DNA from: Fusibacter sp963666805
GTDB taxonomy: Bacteria > Bacillota > Clostridia > Peptostreptococcales > Acidaminobacteraceae
DNA length: 64,000 nucleotides
Assembly: GCA_963666805.2 (NCBI GenBank)
Contig: CAXXWR010000007.1
Coordinates: forward strand, 124,001-188,000
Direction: 5' to 3'
The notes below the pieces were generated by a model. The model was given only the letters and a program-made list of their open reading frames with translations, searched no databases and was not told the DNA's origin. Position numbers and translations under genes: made by a program. This document shows positions 1 through 10,857 of this stretch, in pieces. Numbering within the stretch: position 1 is the first letter of the stretch; the number at the start of each line of letters is the position of its first letter.

Positions 1-1033
1 TCTAGCGAGAGCTCTCGGTACTTCATCACATTTGGGGGTCTATTTTATTATAAAGTGTCACACTTTTTTTCTGATCTGCTTTAAGTTCCCTCAATACTTC
101 ATGAGTGACCTTAATTTGCATTTCATAATAAGGGTTTGATATATCAACAACATGCAACAATAAGTCGGCATGAAGTGCTTCCTCTAAAGTCGCTTTAAAA
201 GCATCTATGAGACTATGAGGTAGTTTTGATACAAATCCTACTGTATCTGTCAAAATAAAAGCCTTTTTATCTTCCAGAACAATTCTTCTATTATATGTGT
301 CTAATGTAGCAAACAACATATCTTTTTCAAAAACTTGTTTTTCTAAATCTTCCTCACCTGTATGTGCGATTAAATAATTCATCAATGAGGATTTACCTGC
401 ATTTGTATAACCTACAAGTGCAACAACAGGCACTTCATTTTTTTCACGCAACTGTCTTTGTGTCTCGCGGTGTTTTTCCGTCTCTTTGATTTGTTTGCGA
501 ATATCATCAATCTGTGATTTAATCCGCCTCCTATCAATTTCTAGTTTTTGCTCTCCAAGTCCTCTGGTTCCAATACCGCCACCTGTTCTTGAAAGCGATT
601 TTCCTTGTCCAGTAAGCCGTGGCATACGGTATTTCAGCTGGGCTAACTCAACTTGTAACTTTGCAATTTTAGTCTTCGCTCTCAAAGCAAAAATATCTAA
701 TATCAAGGCTGTTCTATCAACTACAGAAACGCCAAAGGCATCTTCAAGATTTCTTATTTGAGCACCTGACAATTCATCATTAAATATAACGAGATTCGCC
801 TCTAAGGCAATCACAGCCATTTTTACTTCTTCAACTTTTCCAGAACCAATATAAGTGGCTGCTTCAATTGTCGATTTATTTTGAATCATCATTTCTAATA
901 CTTCCGCACCCGCTGCTTTAGTCCAGTTCAGCGAGCTCATTCATTGACTCTTTTCTCATCATAATCCTCTTTTAATCCTTGAAAAAGACCCACGAGAATT
1001 GCTTTTTGTACGACTTTCTTTATTATCTTCCAT
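1..1033 (-). pseudogene. hflX: GTPase HflX, frameshifted and cut by the window edge
   Basis: HflX is a ribosome-binding GTPase that splits stalled or hibernating ribosomes. An uninterrupted stretch at 26-940 carries the glycine-rich HflX segment (RTGGGIGTRGLGEQ), the P-loop GYTNAGKSS, the DTVGF switch and the NKID specificity motif. The start is probably ATG 1033, preceded by a GGTGGTGAG ribosome site. Reading from there needs about four one-base corrections: an A run near 1013, AAAA near 950, GG near 928, and the GGGGG run at 39-43. After the last correction the frame continues past NKID as a normal HflX and leaves the window. Every break looks like one extra base in a short homopolymer, so I infer sequence error more readily than gene death. 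The C-terminal domain lies outside the window. Confidence 0.85.
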
Positions 1034-1127
1034 TTGCTTTCTCACCACCATTTTGGTCAATTTTTATATCGTCATTATACTATAAAAACCCTAATATTAC
1101 AAAAAAGATTATTTACTTTTAAAAGGT

Positions 1128-1157
1128 TTAAACAGCTTATTTTAAATGTGATATAAT
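1128..1157 (+). promoter_or_regulatory. Candidate promoter of the penicillin-binding protein gene
   Basis: A consensus -10 box TATAAT lies at 1152-1157, with a weak -35 TTAAAC about 18 bases upstream. It is 64 bases before the ATG at 1221, which has a good AGGAGG site at 1208-1213. The surrounding bases contain indels, so the spacing is uncertain. Confidence 0.5.
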
Positions 1158-1220
1158 ACATTGAAGTATTTTTGAACAAAATATATATGTCTCTCAATAG
1201 AGAGATTAGGAGGTTTTTAA

Positions 1221-4200
1221 ATGGACAGCAACAAAAAAGGTTTCATCTTCTAATCACAAAAAAAAACCGGAAAGTCAAAACCAAAGAAAAAAAAAAATCA
1301 GGTTTCAATTTTTTAATATAATTAAAGTACTTATTATCTTATTCATCGTTTGCCGGTCCTTATAGGCACAGGAATTACTTATTTCTACGTTAAAGATGTA
1401 TTAAAAAAATGTTGAGCCCATTGATCCAGATAAAAATTCAAGAAGCCTTAACAGAAAAACTCCGTACTCCTTGATGACCAAGGGGCGTGTCCTTGAACAA
1501 ATTCAAAGTGGTGGCTTGAGAAACTGTCGTTTAAATATGATGATATTAGTCCTGCCGTTATTTCAGCTTTTGTAGCCGTTGAAGATAAAACGTTTTGGGA
1601 GCATAACGGATTCAATGTTATTCGTATATTTGGTGCCATTAGAGATTATCTCTTTAGAGGTAAACAACTTGGTGGAACAAGTACTATTACTCAACAGCTT
1701 GCAAGAAATATATATCTCACCAATGAACGGAAGATCGAAAGAAAAGTAAAAGAAGCCTATTATGCAATTGAGCTTGAAAAGTATTTAAGTAAAGAGCAGA
1801 TTATTGAAGGCTACCTTAACTATATCTACCTAGGTGCTAATTCCTATGGTGTAGAGGCTGCTGCTCAAGCTTATTTTAATAAACATGCAAAAGATTTGGA
1901 TTTCATTGAATCAGCAATGCTTGCTGGCATTCCAAAAGAACCTAAAAAATATGCCCCAATGAAGGGTGTTTATAAAGACAATGTAAGTCCAGATGATTAT
2001 ATTATAGATGATACTGATCCCCTGCTCACTTATATCTATAATCCAGAATGTGAAGGGCGTTATTCAACTGTTATTTATTTAATGCACGAAAATGGTGTCA
2101 TTGATGATGCCCAATATGAAGAAGCCAAAAATACTGATCTCAGAACCAAACTTCACCCTGGTAAAGCTGAGGATAATAATATCACATCTTACTTCGCTGA
2201 CATGGTTAAAGATGATGTCGTTGATGACTTAGTTAAAACGTATGGTTATACCAAAGAAGACGCCGAAAAAATGTTATTTAATAATGGCCTAACCATTCAT
2301 TCAACAATTGATCTTGATATGCAAAGAACACTTGAAAGTAACTATGCCCTCAATAACTTTACAACTTATTTTGGGGAAGCCTCTTATAAGGCTGTCCGTT
2401 CTTTTCAAAAGGACAATGGTCTTTCAGCTGATGGTATCGCTGGTCAGTCTACCTTAGCTAAACTGGCTGAAGTCTCTCAGTTAGATTTGAGTCTATTCAC
2501 TCAAAACATCTATAAAAAGGGAGTTACAGCAGACGAAGTCTCTTCTCTAAAAAGTACCCTTTATGATTTAGGGTATTTTAGAAGTAATGATAACTTCCCT
2601 AGAGTAACCGTTAAGATAGATAAAGAGGGGAATATTATTTCATCAAAATCAAGAAAAATACTTCTCTACCCGCTTTCAAAAATGGTGAACGACAATCAAC
2701 AATTAGTGATTCCAAGCTCAGATTATGAATTTAATGAAAATGGCGATTTAGTCCTTTATAAAAATAAACGCCTTAATTTTTATTCACATTACAAAGACGA
2801 TCAACTGTCTTATATTCAAATTGTTATTGAAAAAACCTATGATTATGATAAAGAAAGCAACACTCATGTCAAAGGGGCTGGAACTTACAACATTTCAGGT
2901 CTCTACACTTATGAAGGCCATGAAGTTACTGTTCCAAATGATTACAAATCCTTTGATGATAATAAAAATCTCGTTGTTTCTAAATCCTTTTTAACCGCAG
3001 AACCTGACTTTTTTAAAGTGGATTCAGAAAACAATTTAGTTGTAGATTCAAAAAATTATCTCATTAGTGACACCGGTATTATCCAACCTCAATCCGCTAT
3101 GGTTATCATTGACTATCACACCGGAGAACTTAAGGCGATTGTTGGAGGAAGAAATATCACCGGTCAAAAGATTTATAATAGAGCAACCAATCCTAGACAA
3201 CCTGGTTCATCTATTAAACCGCTTTCAGTCTTTACACCTGCGATAGATTCACGTCAATATACTGCAGCAAGTGTTATTGATGATATTCCTGTTTATTTAG
3301 GTGGCAATCCCAATGTGCGCTGGCCATATAACTGGTATGAACATTCTAGTAAGTACAGTAAATACTGGGGACTAGTGACTTTAAGAGAAAGTTTACAATG
3401 GTCTATCAATGTAAGTGCTGCAATCATTGTTAATGATTTAGGAGTAGACAAAAGTATAGAATATCTTGAGAAATTTGGAATTACCAGTTTAGTAAAAGAA
3501 GGCTCATCTAACGATTACAACCTTTCTGCAATGGCTTTAGGTGGCATGACTAGGGGGGTATCTCCTCTTGAAATGACAGCTGCTTATGGTGCTATTGCCA
3601 ATAAAGGCGTCCTCAATGAGACAATCACCTATTCAACTGTTGAGAACCGAAGTGGTGAAGTCATTCTTGAAAATGATCAGAAAAAGAACTACGTAGTAGA
3701 TGAAGACGTTGCCTATATTGTAGAAGACATGATGAAATCAGTTGTTTCTTCTGGTCTTGCTACATCAGCAAAACTCTCGGCTAACAATGATGTTATCCCT
3801 GTTGCTGGTAAGACAGGAACAACTTCTGATAAAATGGATGCTTGGTTCGTTGGTTTCACACCTTATTATGTAGGTGGTGTCTGGTTTGGTAATGATATCA
3901 ATATACCTCTAGACCAAGGTTCAAAAGTATCATCACAATTTTGGAAAACTGTCATGGCTGAAATCCATGCAGGTAAAGATCCTAAGTCATTTGAAAGACC
4001 TGCAGGTATCGTTAGTGCAACTGTCGATTCAAAATCAGGTAAGTTACCGACAGAATATTCTTATATGGATCCAAGAAATACAGTCCATAGCGAAATTTTC
4101 TTATCGGGTACTGTTCCAACTGAACAAGATGATGTCCATGTAGCAGGGGCTATATGCCTTGAAAGTGGTAAACTTGCCACACCATTCTGCCCAACTACAC

Positions 4201-4703
4201 TTGTAGAAAATAGAGTCTTTATTAAGAGACCTGTGCCTTATATACCAGAAGATCATTTAGACTCCGCTGGTAATCCTATTCTTCCAGGAGATTGGATTTA
4301 CGAACTACCAACTGAAGACTGTGATATTCACACAGGTAAGACACTTGATATTGGTGTCTATGACTATAGTGGCTATGAAGGTGCCGTTCCGGCTGTAAGC
4401 TTCCCTGATGGTAGCCGTATTGTACAAGTGCCATTTAATATTGAGTTAACCGATGGTCAAAAGATTTTATTGCCTGTTTCAACCAAAATACTTGCTGATA
4501 ATACAATCATCTATCCTGATGGGTCTACTATTCCAGCTTACATGATTTCTTATATTCCTGTCTTTGACTTGGATAGTTATTCAGATCATAACAAGCCAAA
4601 TGCTGACGACGCTATGGATGATATTGATGATAACTCAAACCTTATGAATCCTAATGGCACTAATAATAATGCTGATAATAATAATCCTAACAACAATCAG
4701 TAA
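1221..4703 (+). CDS. Class A penicillin-binding protein (PBP1A-like), 5' part frameshifted here
   Basis: This is a bifunctional peptidoglycan glycosyltransferase/transpeptidase anchored by one N-terminal membrane helix. The reading frame is clean from about 1518 to 4703. It shows the GT51 domain (VEDKTFWEH, GGTSTITQQLARN, ERKVKEA), then the transpeptidase with SSIK (catalytic Ser), SIN and KTGTT. A putative peptidoglycan-binding module (about 2390-2470, with AVRSFQKDNG and GLSADGIAGQ) sits between the two enzyme domains. The tail is Asn-rich. The start is ATG 1221 with an AGGAGG site, but 1221-1520 needs about nine one-base corrections, mostly in A, T or G runs, to restore a Lys-rich cytoplasmic tail, a helix and the LLDDQGRVLEQIQSGG segment. 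The corrected protein would be about 1160 residues, longer than usual. Confidence 0.85.
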
Positions 4704-4750
4704 TCACAACACATTGAAAAAATCATAAAATCAAATTATAAAATCAATAA

Positions 4751-4786
4751 AAAAGCAATGTGAACTAAATAGTTCACATTGCTTTT
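4751..4786. terminator. Bidirectional intrinsic terminator between the PBP gene and thiI
   Basis: A perfect 16-base-pair inverted repeat (AAAAGCAATGTGAACT and its complement) has a 4-base loop AAAT. The arms end in A and T runs, so it can stop both converging transcripts. Confidence 0.85.
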
Positions 4787-4872
4787 CTTATATCACCTGT
4801 TAGCATATACCTTCAAGCCAACATTTTAACTTGTCATTTTATTTTACTTTACTCTACTCTTCACTTTAAATC

Positions 4873-6060
4873 TTAAGACTCTATTAGCTCTCCCTTATCA
4901 ATATAATAGACATCCATATTTTCAATAGCTTCATCAATTAAGGCATCCACATCCAATTTTGATTCAGAAAACACCATCTTTTCAAGACGAGGCTTGGTTA
5001 CAACCCTATCTGGCAAAAAGACTGTACAACAATCTTCAAAAGGTAAAATAGACGTTTCATAAGTATCAATCTCTTTTGATACTTTAATGATATCATTCTT
5101 ATCGTAAGCCAGCAAAGGTCTTAAAACGGGGAGATCCACTGATGCATTGGTTACAGTTAACCCTTCCATTGTTTGACTCGCTACTTGACCAATATTTTCT
5201 CCTGTAATTAAACATTGACATCTTGATTTTAAAGCAAGTCGTTCTGCAATACGCATCATAAAACGTCTCGATAAAATAGTCATTTCTTCCGAAGGACATT
5301 TTTCATTAATCGCTTTTTGAATTTCTAAAATATTGACCGAATAAATTCTCAAATTATAGGTATAGTGCGTTAATATTTTACCTAAATCCAATACTTTTTC
5401 AAGTGCTCTTTCACTTGTGAAAGGATACGAATGAAAATGAACAGCTTCTAGTTCAACACCCCTTCTCGCCATCTGATAGCCAGCAACTGGACTGTCAATC
5501 CCTCCTGATAAGAGCATCATCCCTTTTCCAGCAGATCCATAAGGCATGCCACCTTTACATGGAATTCGCTCTGAGAAAACATAAGTATTTTCTCTTATTT
5601 CATAATTTAAAATGACATCAGGATGCTTGACATCAACATGAATATCCTCACAGTGATCAAGAATATAAGCGCCAATGCCACTTGAAATATCAGGCGATTT
5701 CATACCAAAAGACTTATTGGAACGTCTTGTTTCAATTTTAAAACTTTTTACCCCTTTTTCTTTCTTCAATCTTTCAATTTCAACTTTCCCAATTTGACAA
5801 AAAGCATCAAAATCATTGTCAACTTTAATGGCCTTGCTCATTGAAACGAGTCCAAATACACGGCTAACCACTTTGACCACTTCGTCATAATCTTCTGTAT
5901 TAAATTCAACATAGCCACGACCATGACGATCAATCACTTCTGTTTCTTCAATATCTACTAATGCCTTCCTAATATTTCTAAAAAGTTTTTTTTCAAACAC
6001 GCGACGGTTTTTGCCCTTTAAGCTAATCTCACCGTATCTTAATAACAATAATTCTCTCAT
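4873..6060 (-). CDS. thiI: tRNA 4-thiouridine synthetase ThiI
   Basis: ThiI adenylates and thiolates U8 of tRNA and can feed sulfur to thiamine thiazole synthesis. The protein of about 395 residues has the N-terminal ferredoxin-like part (RYGEISLKGKNR), a THUMP domain in the first half and the PP-loop SGGIDSP near residue 187. It ends without a rhodanese domain, the short form usual in Firmicutes, so sulfur should come directly from a partner desulfurase. That partner is encoded just upstream (gap about 60 bases). A GTG six bases further upstream is also in frame, but the AAAGGG site fits ATG 6060 better. Confidence 0.95.
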   Translation of the reverse strand: MRELLLLRYGEISLKGKNRRVFEKKLFRNIRKALVDIEETEVIDRHGRGYVEFNTEDYDEVVKVVSRVFGLVSMSKAIKVDNDFDAFCQIGKVEIERLKKEKGVKSFKIETRRSNKSFGMKSPDISSGIGAYILDHCEDIHVDVKHPDVILNYEIRENTYVFSERIPCKGGMPYGSAGKGMMLLSGGIDSPVAGYQMARRGVELEAVHFHSYPFTSERALEKVLDLGKILTHYTYNLRIYSVNILEIQKAINEKCPSEEMTILSRRFMMRIAERLALKSRCQCLITGENIGQVASQTMEGLTVTNASVDLPVLRPLLAYDKNDIIKVSKEIDTYETSILPFEDCCTVFLPDRVVTKPRLEKMVFSESKLDVDALIDEAIENMDVYYIDKGELIES

Positions 6061-6121
6061 TTGCACTTCCCTTTCACCTTTATTAGGCTTAAACTTGCTA
6101 TAAATAACCTATTCAATGGGT

Positions 6122-7282
6122 CTATTTTCTTTTCCCCATAATCTTCTGTAATTGCTGTGCTGTTTTAATAATGATTTTTGAAGCCATTTCAATTTCTTCT
6201 AAGGTATTATATTTTCCAAAACTAATCCTAATCGCTGCATCTTTATGAGCCACATCTAATCCCATTGCTTCGAGTACACTGCTGTAAGACTTCTTTTTAG
6301 ATGAACAGGCTGAACCTGTTGAAACATATATTTTTTCCATTTCTAACGCATGTAACAAAACTTCACCTTTCGTGCCTAAAAAAGAAACATTTAAAATGTA
6401 TGGAAAATCACTTGAACCGTTAATTGACAATGACGGCTCTTGAATGAAATGTTCAACCATCTTTGTTTTCATCATTTTGACCCTATCAAAAGAATCTTTC
6501 ATCTCTTCTTCCGCTATTTTTGACGCTTCACCTAGAGCTAAAATGCCATAAAAATTTTCAGTCCCCACACGTAATTCTCGTTCTTGACCCCCTCCATATA
6601 CAAGTGGCTTAATAGATACACCCTCTCTAATATAGAGCGCTCCTGTTCCCTTTAGGGCATGAATTTTGTGACCACTCAATGATACTAAATCTATGAACGC
6701 CTTTTTAACTGGAACTTTAATTTTACCATAACTTTGTACCGCATCAACATGAAATCTGATTTGTGTTTGATGTTCCAAATTAAATTGGTGAATCCATTGT
6801 CCTATTAATTCAATAGGATGGACGATTCCTGTCTCGTTATTAACATGCATAACAGATACAAGCTGTGTATCTTCATCAAGTAGCTCTTTAAATTCATCTA
6901 TATTTAAATGCCCTTGACTATCCACCTTCATATAAACAATCTCATAGCCTAATTTTTCAAATGTTCTAATTGTATTGAGCACTGAAGGATGTTCAACACG
7001 CGTTGTAATAATTTTTCCTTTTTTAGAATTTTGATTAAGAATACCTTGAATCGCTAAATTATTACTTTCAGTACCACCTGAAGTAAATATAATTTCTTTA
7101 TCTTTTACACCCAATAATTTAGCAACTGCTTTTCTCGCTTTTTTTATCTTCTTTTCTGATTCAACTCCCAAACGATGAAGAGAAGACGGATTTCCGTAAT
7201 CTTCAGTCATCCATTGGCTCATTTTTTCTATGATCTCAGGTGCAACCCTAGTTGTCGCACTATTATCTAAATATATATCCAT
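6122..7282 (-). CDS. Cysteine desulfurase (NifS/IscS family), sulfur donor for ThiI
   Basis: This is a PLP-dependent enzyme that takes sulfur from L-cysteine as a persulfide. The 386-residue protein shows the PLP lysine in SLSGHKIHALKG, the HVDAVQS region and the active-site cysteine in STGSACSSKKKS. It has the usual length. It is directly upstream of thiI in the same direction, the classic pairing (NifZ-ThiI in Bacillus). I therefore infer a main role in tRNA thiolation rather than general Fe-S assembly, since no iscU/sufU lies nearby. ATG 7282 follows an AAAGG site at suitable distance. Confidence 0.93.
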   Translation of the reverse strand: MDIYLDNSATTRVAPEIIEKMSQWMTEDYGNPSSLHRLGVESEKKIKKARKAVAKLLGVKDKEIIFTSGGTESNNLAIQGILNQNSKKGKIITTRVEHPSVLNTIRTFEKLGYEIVYMKVDSQGHLNIDEFKELLDEDTQLVSVMHVNNETGIVHPIELIGQWIHQFNLEHQTQIRFHVDAVQSYGKIKVPVKKAFIDLVSLSGHKIHALKGTGALYIREGVSIKPLVYGGGQERELRVGTENFYGILALGEASKIAEEEMKDSFDRVKMMKTKMVEHFIQEPSLSINGSSDFPYILNVSFLGTKGEVLLHALEMEKIYVSTGSACSSKKKSYSSVLEAMGLDVAHKDAAIRISFGKYNTLEEIEMASKIIIKTAQQLQKIMGKRK

Positions 7283-7408
7283 TTTACCAACCTTTCAACA
7301 ATATACTATTGTATCTAAAGGACCTTAAAAAGTAAAGAACCTCAATTTGACTTATACCTAAAATTCTTTAAATATCATTAACATTCTTAAAAACTTCCTT
7401 CATCTTGT

Positions 7409-7436
7409 TTGATTGCATACATATATATTATATAAT
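7409..7436 (+). promoter_or_regulatory. Candidate promoter of the asparaginase gene
   Basis: TTGATT at 7409-7414 and TATAAT at 7431-7436 are 16 bases apart and lie about 48 bases before the start codon at 7484. Confidence 0.55.
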
Positions 7437-7483
7437 AAATTGAATCGAATTAGGATTTAATATTGATTATTGTGGAGGGACAA

Positions 7484-8470
7484 ATGAAAAAAAAAATAGC
7501 GGTAATCTTTACAGGTGGCACGATTTCTATGAAAGTGGATGAAAGACTTGCAGCAGCAATTCCTGCCCTTTCAAGCGAGGAAATTATGTCTATGGTAACC
7601 AACATAGATAAAATTGCAGACATTGAAATTGTCAACTTTGGTCAATATCCAGGTCCACATATGACCCCAGATAAAATACTTAAACTTTCTGAAATGACTA
7701 AAGCCCTCTTATCCCGTAAAGATATTGATGGTATCGTCATTACTCATGGAACTGATTCATTAGAAGAGACTGCTTATTTTCTCGACCTTATTATTGACTC
7801 TTCCAAACCTATTATAGTGGTTGCTGCTATGAGAAATGGCTCAGAACTTGGTTATGATGGCCCAAGTAATCTATCTGCTGCTATCTGTACTGCAGCCTCT
7901 GATGAGTCTATAGGCCGGGGAGTTCTGGTTGTCTTAAACAATGCAGTCAACTCTGCTCGAGAAGTAACAAAAACACATACTCTGTCACTTGACACATTTA
8001 AGTCTTTGGAATTTGGTCCCCTCGGTATTGTCGATAATGATGAAGTCATCTATTATCGAAATACAATATCTCAACAACATATTGACACGAATAAAATTGA
8101 ACCCAAGATTATGCTTATAAAAGCGTGCGTTGGCATGGACTCTGACTATATGGATTACTGTATTGAAAAAGGTTATAAGGGTTTTGTCGTAGAAGCCATG
8201 GGTCGAGGTAATCTGCCAACTGAAATGATTCCAGGGATACAAAACGCTATTGACCATCATTTGCCCGTCATAATCGTATCAAGATGTCCTATGGGACGTG
8301 TTTATGCCTCTTATGGATATCCAGGTGGCGGTAAAAACTTATTAGATATAGGCGCTATTTTTGGAGGAAATTTGAATGGTCAAAAAGCACGTATCAAATT
8401 AATGCTTGCCTTGGGAAAAACAAATTCCCTTCATGCTATAAAGAACATGTTTGAAAACGAATTTTATTAA
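7484..8470 (+). CDS. ansA: L-asparaginase, type I (AnsA-like)
   Basis: It hydrolyses L-asparagine to aspartate and ammonia in the cytoplasm. The first catalytic threonine lies in FTGGTIS near the N terminus, and the second active-site motif HGTDSLEETA is near residue 90, with the following AAMRNGSELGYDGP segment. It is 328 residues, has no signal peptide, and has the type I length. ATG 7484 is preferred because GTGGAGGGAC places a strong ribosome site seven bases upstream; an in-frame TTG at 7463 would overlap that site. The gene is monocistronic, with its own promoter and terminator. Confidence 0.93.
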   Translation: MKKKIAVIFTGGTISMKVDERLAAAIPALSSEEIMSMVTNIDKIADIEIVNFGQYPGPHMTPDKILKLSEMTKALLSRKDIDGIVITHGTDSLEETAYFLDLIIDSSKPIIVVAAMRNGSELGYDGPSNLSAAICTAASDESIGRGVLVVLNNAVNSAREVTKTHTLSLDTFKSLEFGPLGIVDNDEVIYYRNTISQQHIDTNKIEPKIMLIKACVGMDSDYMDYCIEKGYKGFVVEAMGRGNLPTEMIPGIQNAIDHHLPVIIVSRCPMGRVYASYGYPGGGKNLLDIGAIFGGNLNGQKARIKLMLALGKTNSLHAIKNMFENEFY

Positions 8471-8475
8471 ACTCA

Positions 8476-8508
8476 AAAGCCTCCTTGAAATCATTTCAAA
8501 GAGGCTTT
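8476..8508. terminator. Terminator after the asparaginase gene
   Basis: AAAGCCTC(C)TTGAAA pairs with TTTCAA(A)GAGGCTTT around a three-base loop, followed by ATTTATT. The reverse side also ends in T-rich sequence and may serve the converging HD-GYP gene. Confidence 0.8.
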
Positions 8509-8565
8509 ATTTATTCATACTATGCACATATAATTTAATAATCCATCCTTAAAGACCACTGGCCA

Positions 8566-9624
8566 CTAAGAAATGACTTCTTCAATGTCAATTGAGTAAT
8601 CGCTAGATAAATCAATAAATTCACCTGCCACTCTAATCAGTGGTCTATTTAATGCCACTTTATTCAAATAGATAACCTCACCAATTCTGCCATCAGATAA
8701 TCTAACTTTGTTATTAACAAAAAAGGCTGCAATGTTTTTTAAAAAAACTTCCGATATCTTAGGGTCTAATCCCTTGAAACTTTCATCTTTAATAATTGTA
8801 AACGCTTTAAATGAAGAAACCCCTTTACGGTAAATCTTATCAGAAGTCACTGCATCAAAAACATCTGCTACGGCTACAATTCTTGCATAAAGTGGAATTT
8901 GAGAATCATTTAACCCGTTAGGATAACCACTTCCATCACTTCGTTCATGATGAAATAATACCGCTGCAAGTGTTAGACTATTTACAGTATCATTGTTTTT
9001 CAGCAACTCATAACCAAAACGTGAGTGTCTTTTTAAAGCACTAAATTCCTCATCATTTAGTTTCTCTGTTTTATTCAATATATCTTGAGGTACTTTGGCT
9101 TTACCAATATCATGAATAAGACCTGCAAAAGCTATTTTATAGATATCTTCACGTTTAAAATTCAGCCATTTTGCTAACATCGCACTAATCATTGAAACAT
9201 TAATAGAATGTGTGAAATGATAAGGCTCATCAAAATTGAGTAATCTCATTGCTCCTAAAACATTGTTATCATCTATTAATTGATCGACTAAAATTGATAA
9301 TTCTTCTGATAAGGCTTTTGCATCAAATTTAACATTAGATGACTGTATTTGAGCGTACAAATTTTTATAGACTTCAAGCATATGTTTATAATTATCACTT
9401 AACTCTCTATACTTTTCCTGTGATACGGCACTCAATACTTCTTTTTTTTCACTACTTTCTTTAACATTTAAATAGACGTATTCAATCCCATGAGATTTAA
9501 AATAATCAATATGTCTTTGAGTCACATTTGTGCCCGTAGCTAAAATTATATTACCCAAATCATTATATACATCTTGAGATAAAGTTGAACCAATTATTAA
9601 CTCCTCTAATGCAATTTCCTTCAT
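8566..9624 (-). CDS. HD-GYP domain protein, probable cyclic-di-GMP phosphodiesterase (first of three)
   Basis: HD-GYP proteins hydrolyse cyclic-di-GMP. This 352-residue soluble protein has an N-terminal domain of about 120 residues (LSQDVYNDLGNIILATGT) and then the HD-GYP core: HSIN, HDIGK, LKRHSRFGYELL, HHERSDGSGYPNGL and DVFDAVTSD. All metal and GYP residues seen in active members are present. ATG 9624 is chosen because GGGGGAC lies seven bases upstream; the ATG at 9639 has no site. Two paralogs with the same layout lie at 23390-24439 and 29924-31000. What the N-terminal domain senses is not visible. Confidence 0.9.
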   Translation of the reverse strand: MKEIALEELIIGSTLSQDVYNDLGNIILATGTNVTQRHIDYFKSHGIEYVYLNVKESSEKKEVLSAVSQEKYRELSDNYKHMLEVYKNLYAQIQSSNVKFDAKALSEELSILVDQLIDDNNVLGAMRLLNFDEPYHFTHSINVSMISAMLAKWLNFKREDIYKIAFAGLIHDIGKAKVPQDILNKTEKLNDEEFSALKRHSRFGYELLKNNDTVNSLTLAAVLFHHERSDGSGYPNGLNDSQIPLYARIVAVADVFDAVTSDKIYRKGVSSFKAFTIIKDESFKGLDPKISEVFLKNIAAFFVNNKVRLSDGRIGEVIYLNKVALNRPLIRVAGEFIDLSSDYSIDIEEVIS

Positions 9625-9779
9625 TTTAGTGTCCCCCATTTTATATTACAACTAATGATAGTTTTATTTTATCATATTAAATTTTCAAAATAAATCGAAT
9701 TAAAGTCCTAATAATTAAGGATTTACTCTATTTATTTACATTTTTAATGATAGTATAATAGAAATGGTAGGAGGTATAC

Positions 9780-10745
9780 ATGGAAGTTATACAAAAAAAA
9801 ATAGAAATGCCTATGCATGAAAATTTAAGACATCTATCATCTGTCTTTTTAGATATTGAAACAGACGGTCTAGGACATCGCAATAAAATTGTCATTATGG
9901 GACTCATTTTTTATCCACCTAACAGTCCTTATGGTGAAGTTTATCAACTGTTCAATGATGATGGACAATCTGAAAAAGATATACTCATTAAAACAAAAGC
10001 ATTATTTGAATATTACAATACCCAATTTATTATTACCTTTAATGGCAATGCTTTTGATTTACCCTTTATCAATGCACGCTATAAACATTTTAATCTCAAT
10101 TATGTTTTAAGTAAAAAACTGCATTTAGATATTTATCGATTAGCTCAACAGCATAAAGCTCAACTCAATTTGGAAAAATATACCCTCAAGCATGTTGAAG
10201 CCTTTTTAGGCATTCATCGTGATGATACTATTAGCGGAAAAGAAAGTATTATTCTCTATGAAACTTATCTTGAAAATAAATCAGCACAACTTAAAGCGGT
10301 TATATTACTTCATAATCTCGATGATATTCTGAATATGGTACCACTCTGTCAATTGCTTGACTATTTATCAACTGATCCATTAATGTTTCATTTTCCTGTG
10401 TTTCAAGTCGTAAATCAACTTTGGTATTTGACATCATATCATTTTTCAAAAGATGACTTAACACTTACGTTATCAACTCATTTATGGCAAAAGGATCTTC
10501 AATTTCAAGTGACCCGAAATGGTTATGCCATCACCCAAACACTTGATTCACTTGAAATCAAAATGTCCATTAAACATTTTAAAGGCCCTCAAGGTGTCAT
10601 TACAGCTATTAATGCACCGCTCATCTGGGATATTCCACTTACCTCAGAATCCATCACGTCCTACTTAGTCAAACATGAGGAGCACGTTTATCACAAACGT
10701 ATTATTGATAACCTTCAGAAACTCATTGATGATGTTTTTGAGTGA
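9780..10745 (+). CDS. RNase H-fold exonuclease-like protein (YprB family)
   Basis: This 321-residue protein begins with a DEDD-type nuclease fold: DIETDGLG (first acidic pair), FNGNAFDLPFI (third acidic region), then LDIYRLAQ and YTLKHVEAFLGI. It matches the ribonuclease H-like domain family that includes Bacillus YprB. The substrate is unknown. The last 100 residues are not recognisable and lack the TPR repeats of YprB. ATG 9780 has a perfect AGGAGG site eight bases upstream, and TATAAT at 9754-9759 may be its -10 box. It is monocistronic. Confidence 0.8.
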   Translation: MEVIQKKIEMPMHENLRHLSSVFLDIETDGLGHRNKIVIMGLIFYPPNSPYGEVYQLFNDDGQSEKDILIKTKALFEYYNTQFIITFNGNAFDLPFINARYKHFNLNYVLSKKLHLDIYRLAQQHKAQLNLEKYTLKHVEAFLGIHRDDTISGKESIILYETYLENKSAQLKAVILLHNLDDILNMVPLCQLLDYLSTDPLMFHFPVFQVVNQLWYLTSYHFSKDDLTLTLSTHLWQKDLQFQVTRNGYAITQTLDSLEIKMSIKHFKGPQGVITAINAPLIWDIPLTSESITSYLVKHEEHVYHKRIIDNLQKLIDDVFE

Positions 10746-10756
10746 AATTAAATTAC

Positions 10757-10810
10757 AAAACCGATTTTTCAAAGTTTGATTACATGTCTAACTATTGAAA
10801 AATCGGTTTT
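10757..10810 (+). terminator. Terminator after the YprB-like gene
   Basis: AAAACCGATTTTTCAA pairs perfectly with TTGAAAAATCGGTTTT across a 22-base loop, and the stem runs into a T stretch. Confidence 0.8.
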
Positions 10811-10857
10811 TATATTATGTATAGATTGAGGTGAAAAAATTTATTTCAAATCAAAAA

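Noticed and set aside
1..1530. Programmed frameshifting as explanation for broken hflX and PBP frames
   Set aside because: There are too many shifts, in both directions, mostly at plain homopolymers and without slippery-site/structure context.
7385..7483. A riboswitch ahead of the asparaginase gene
   Set aside because: The leader is under 50 bases, with no conserved core or terminator.
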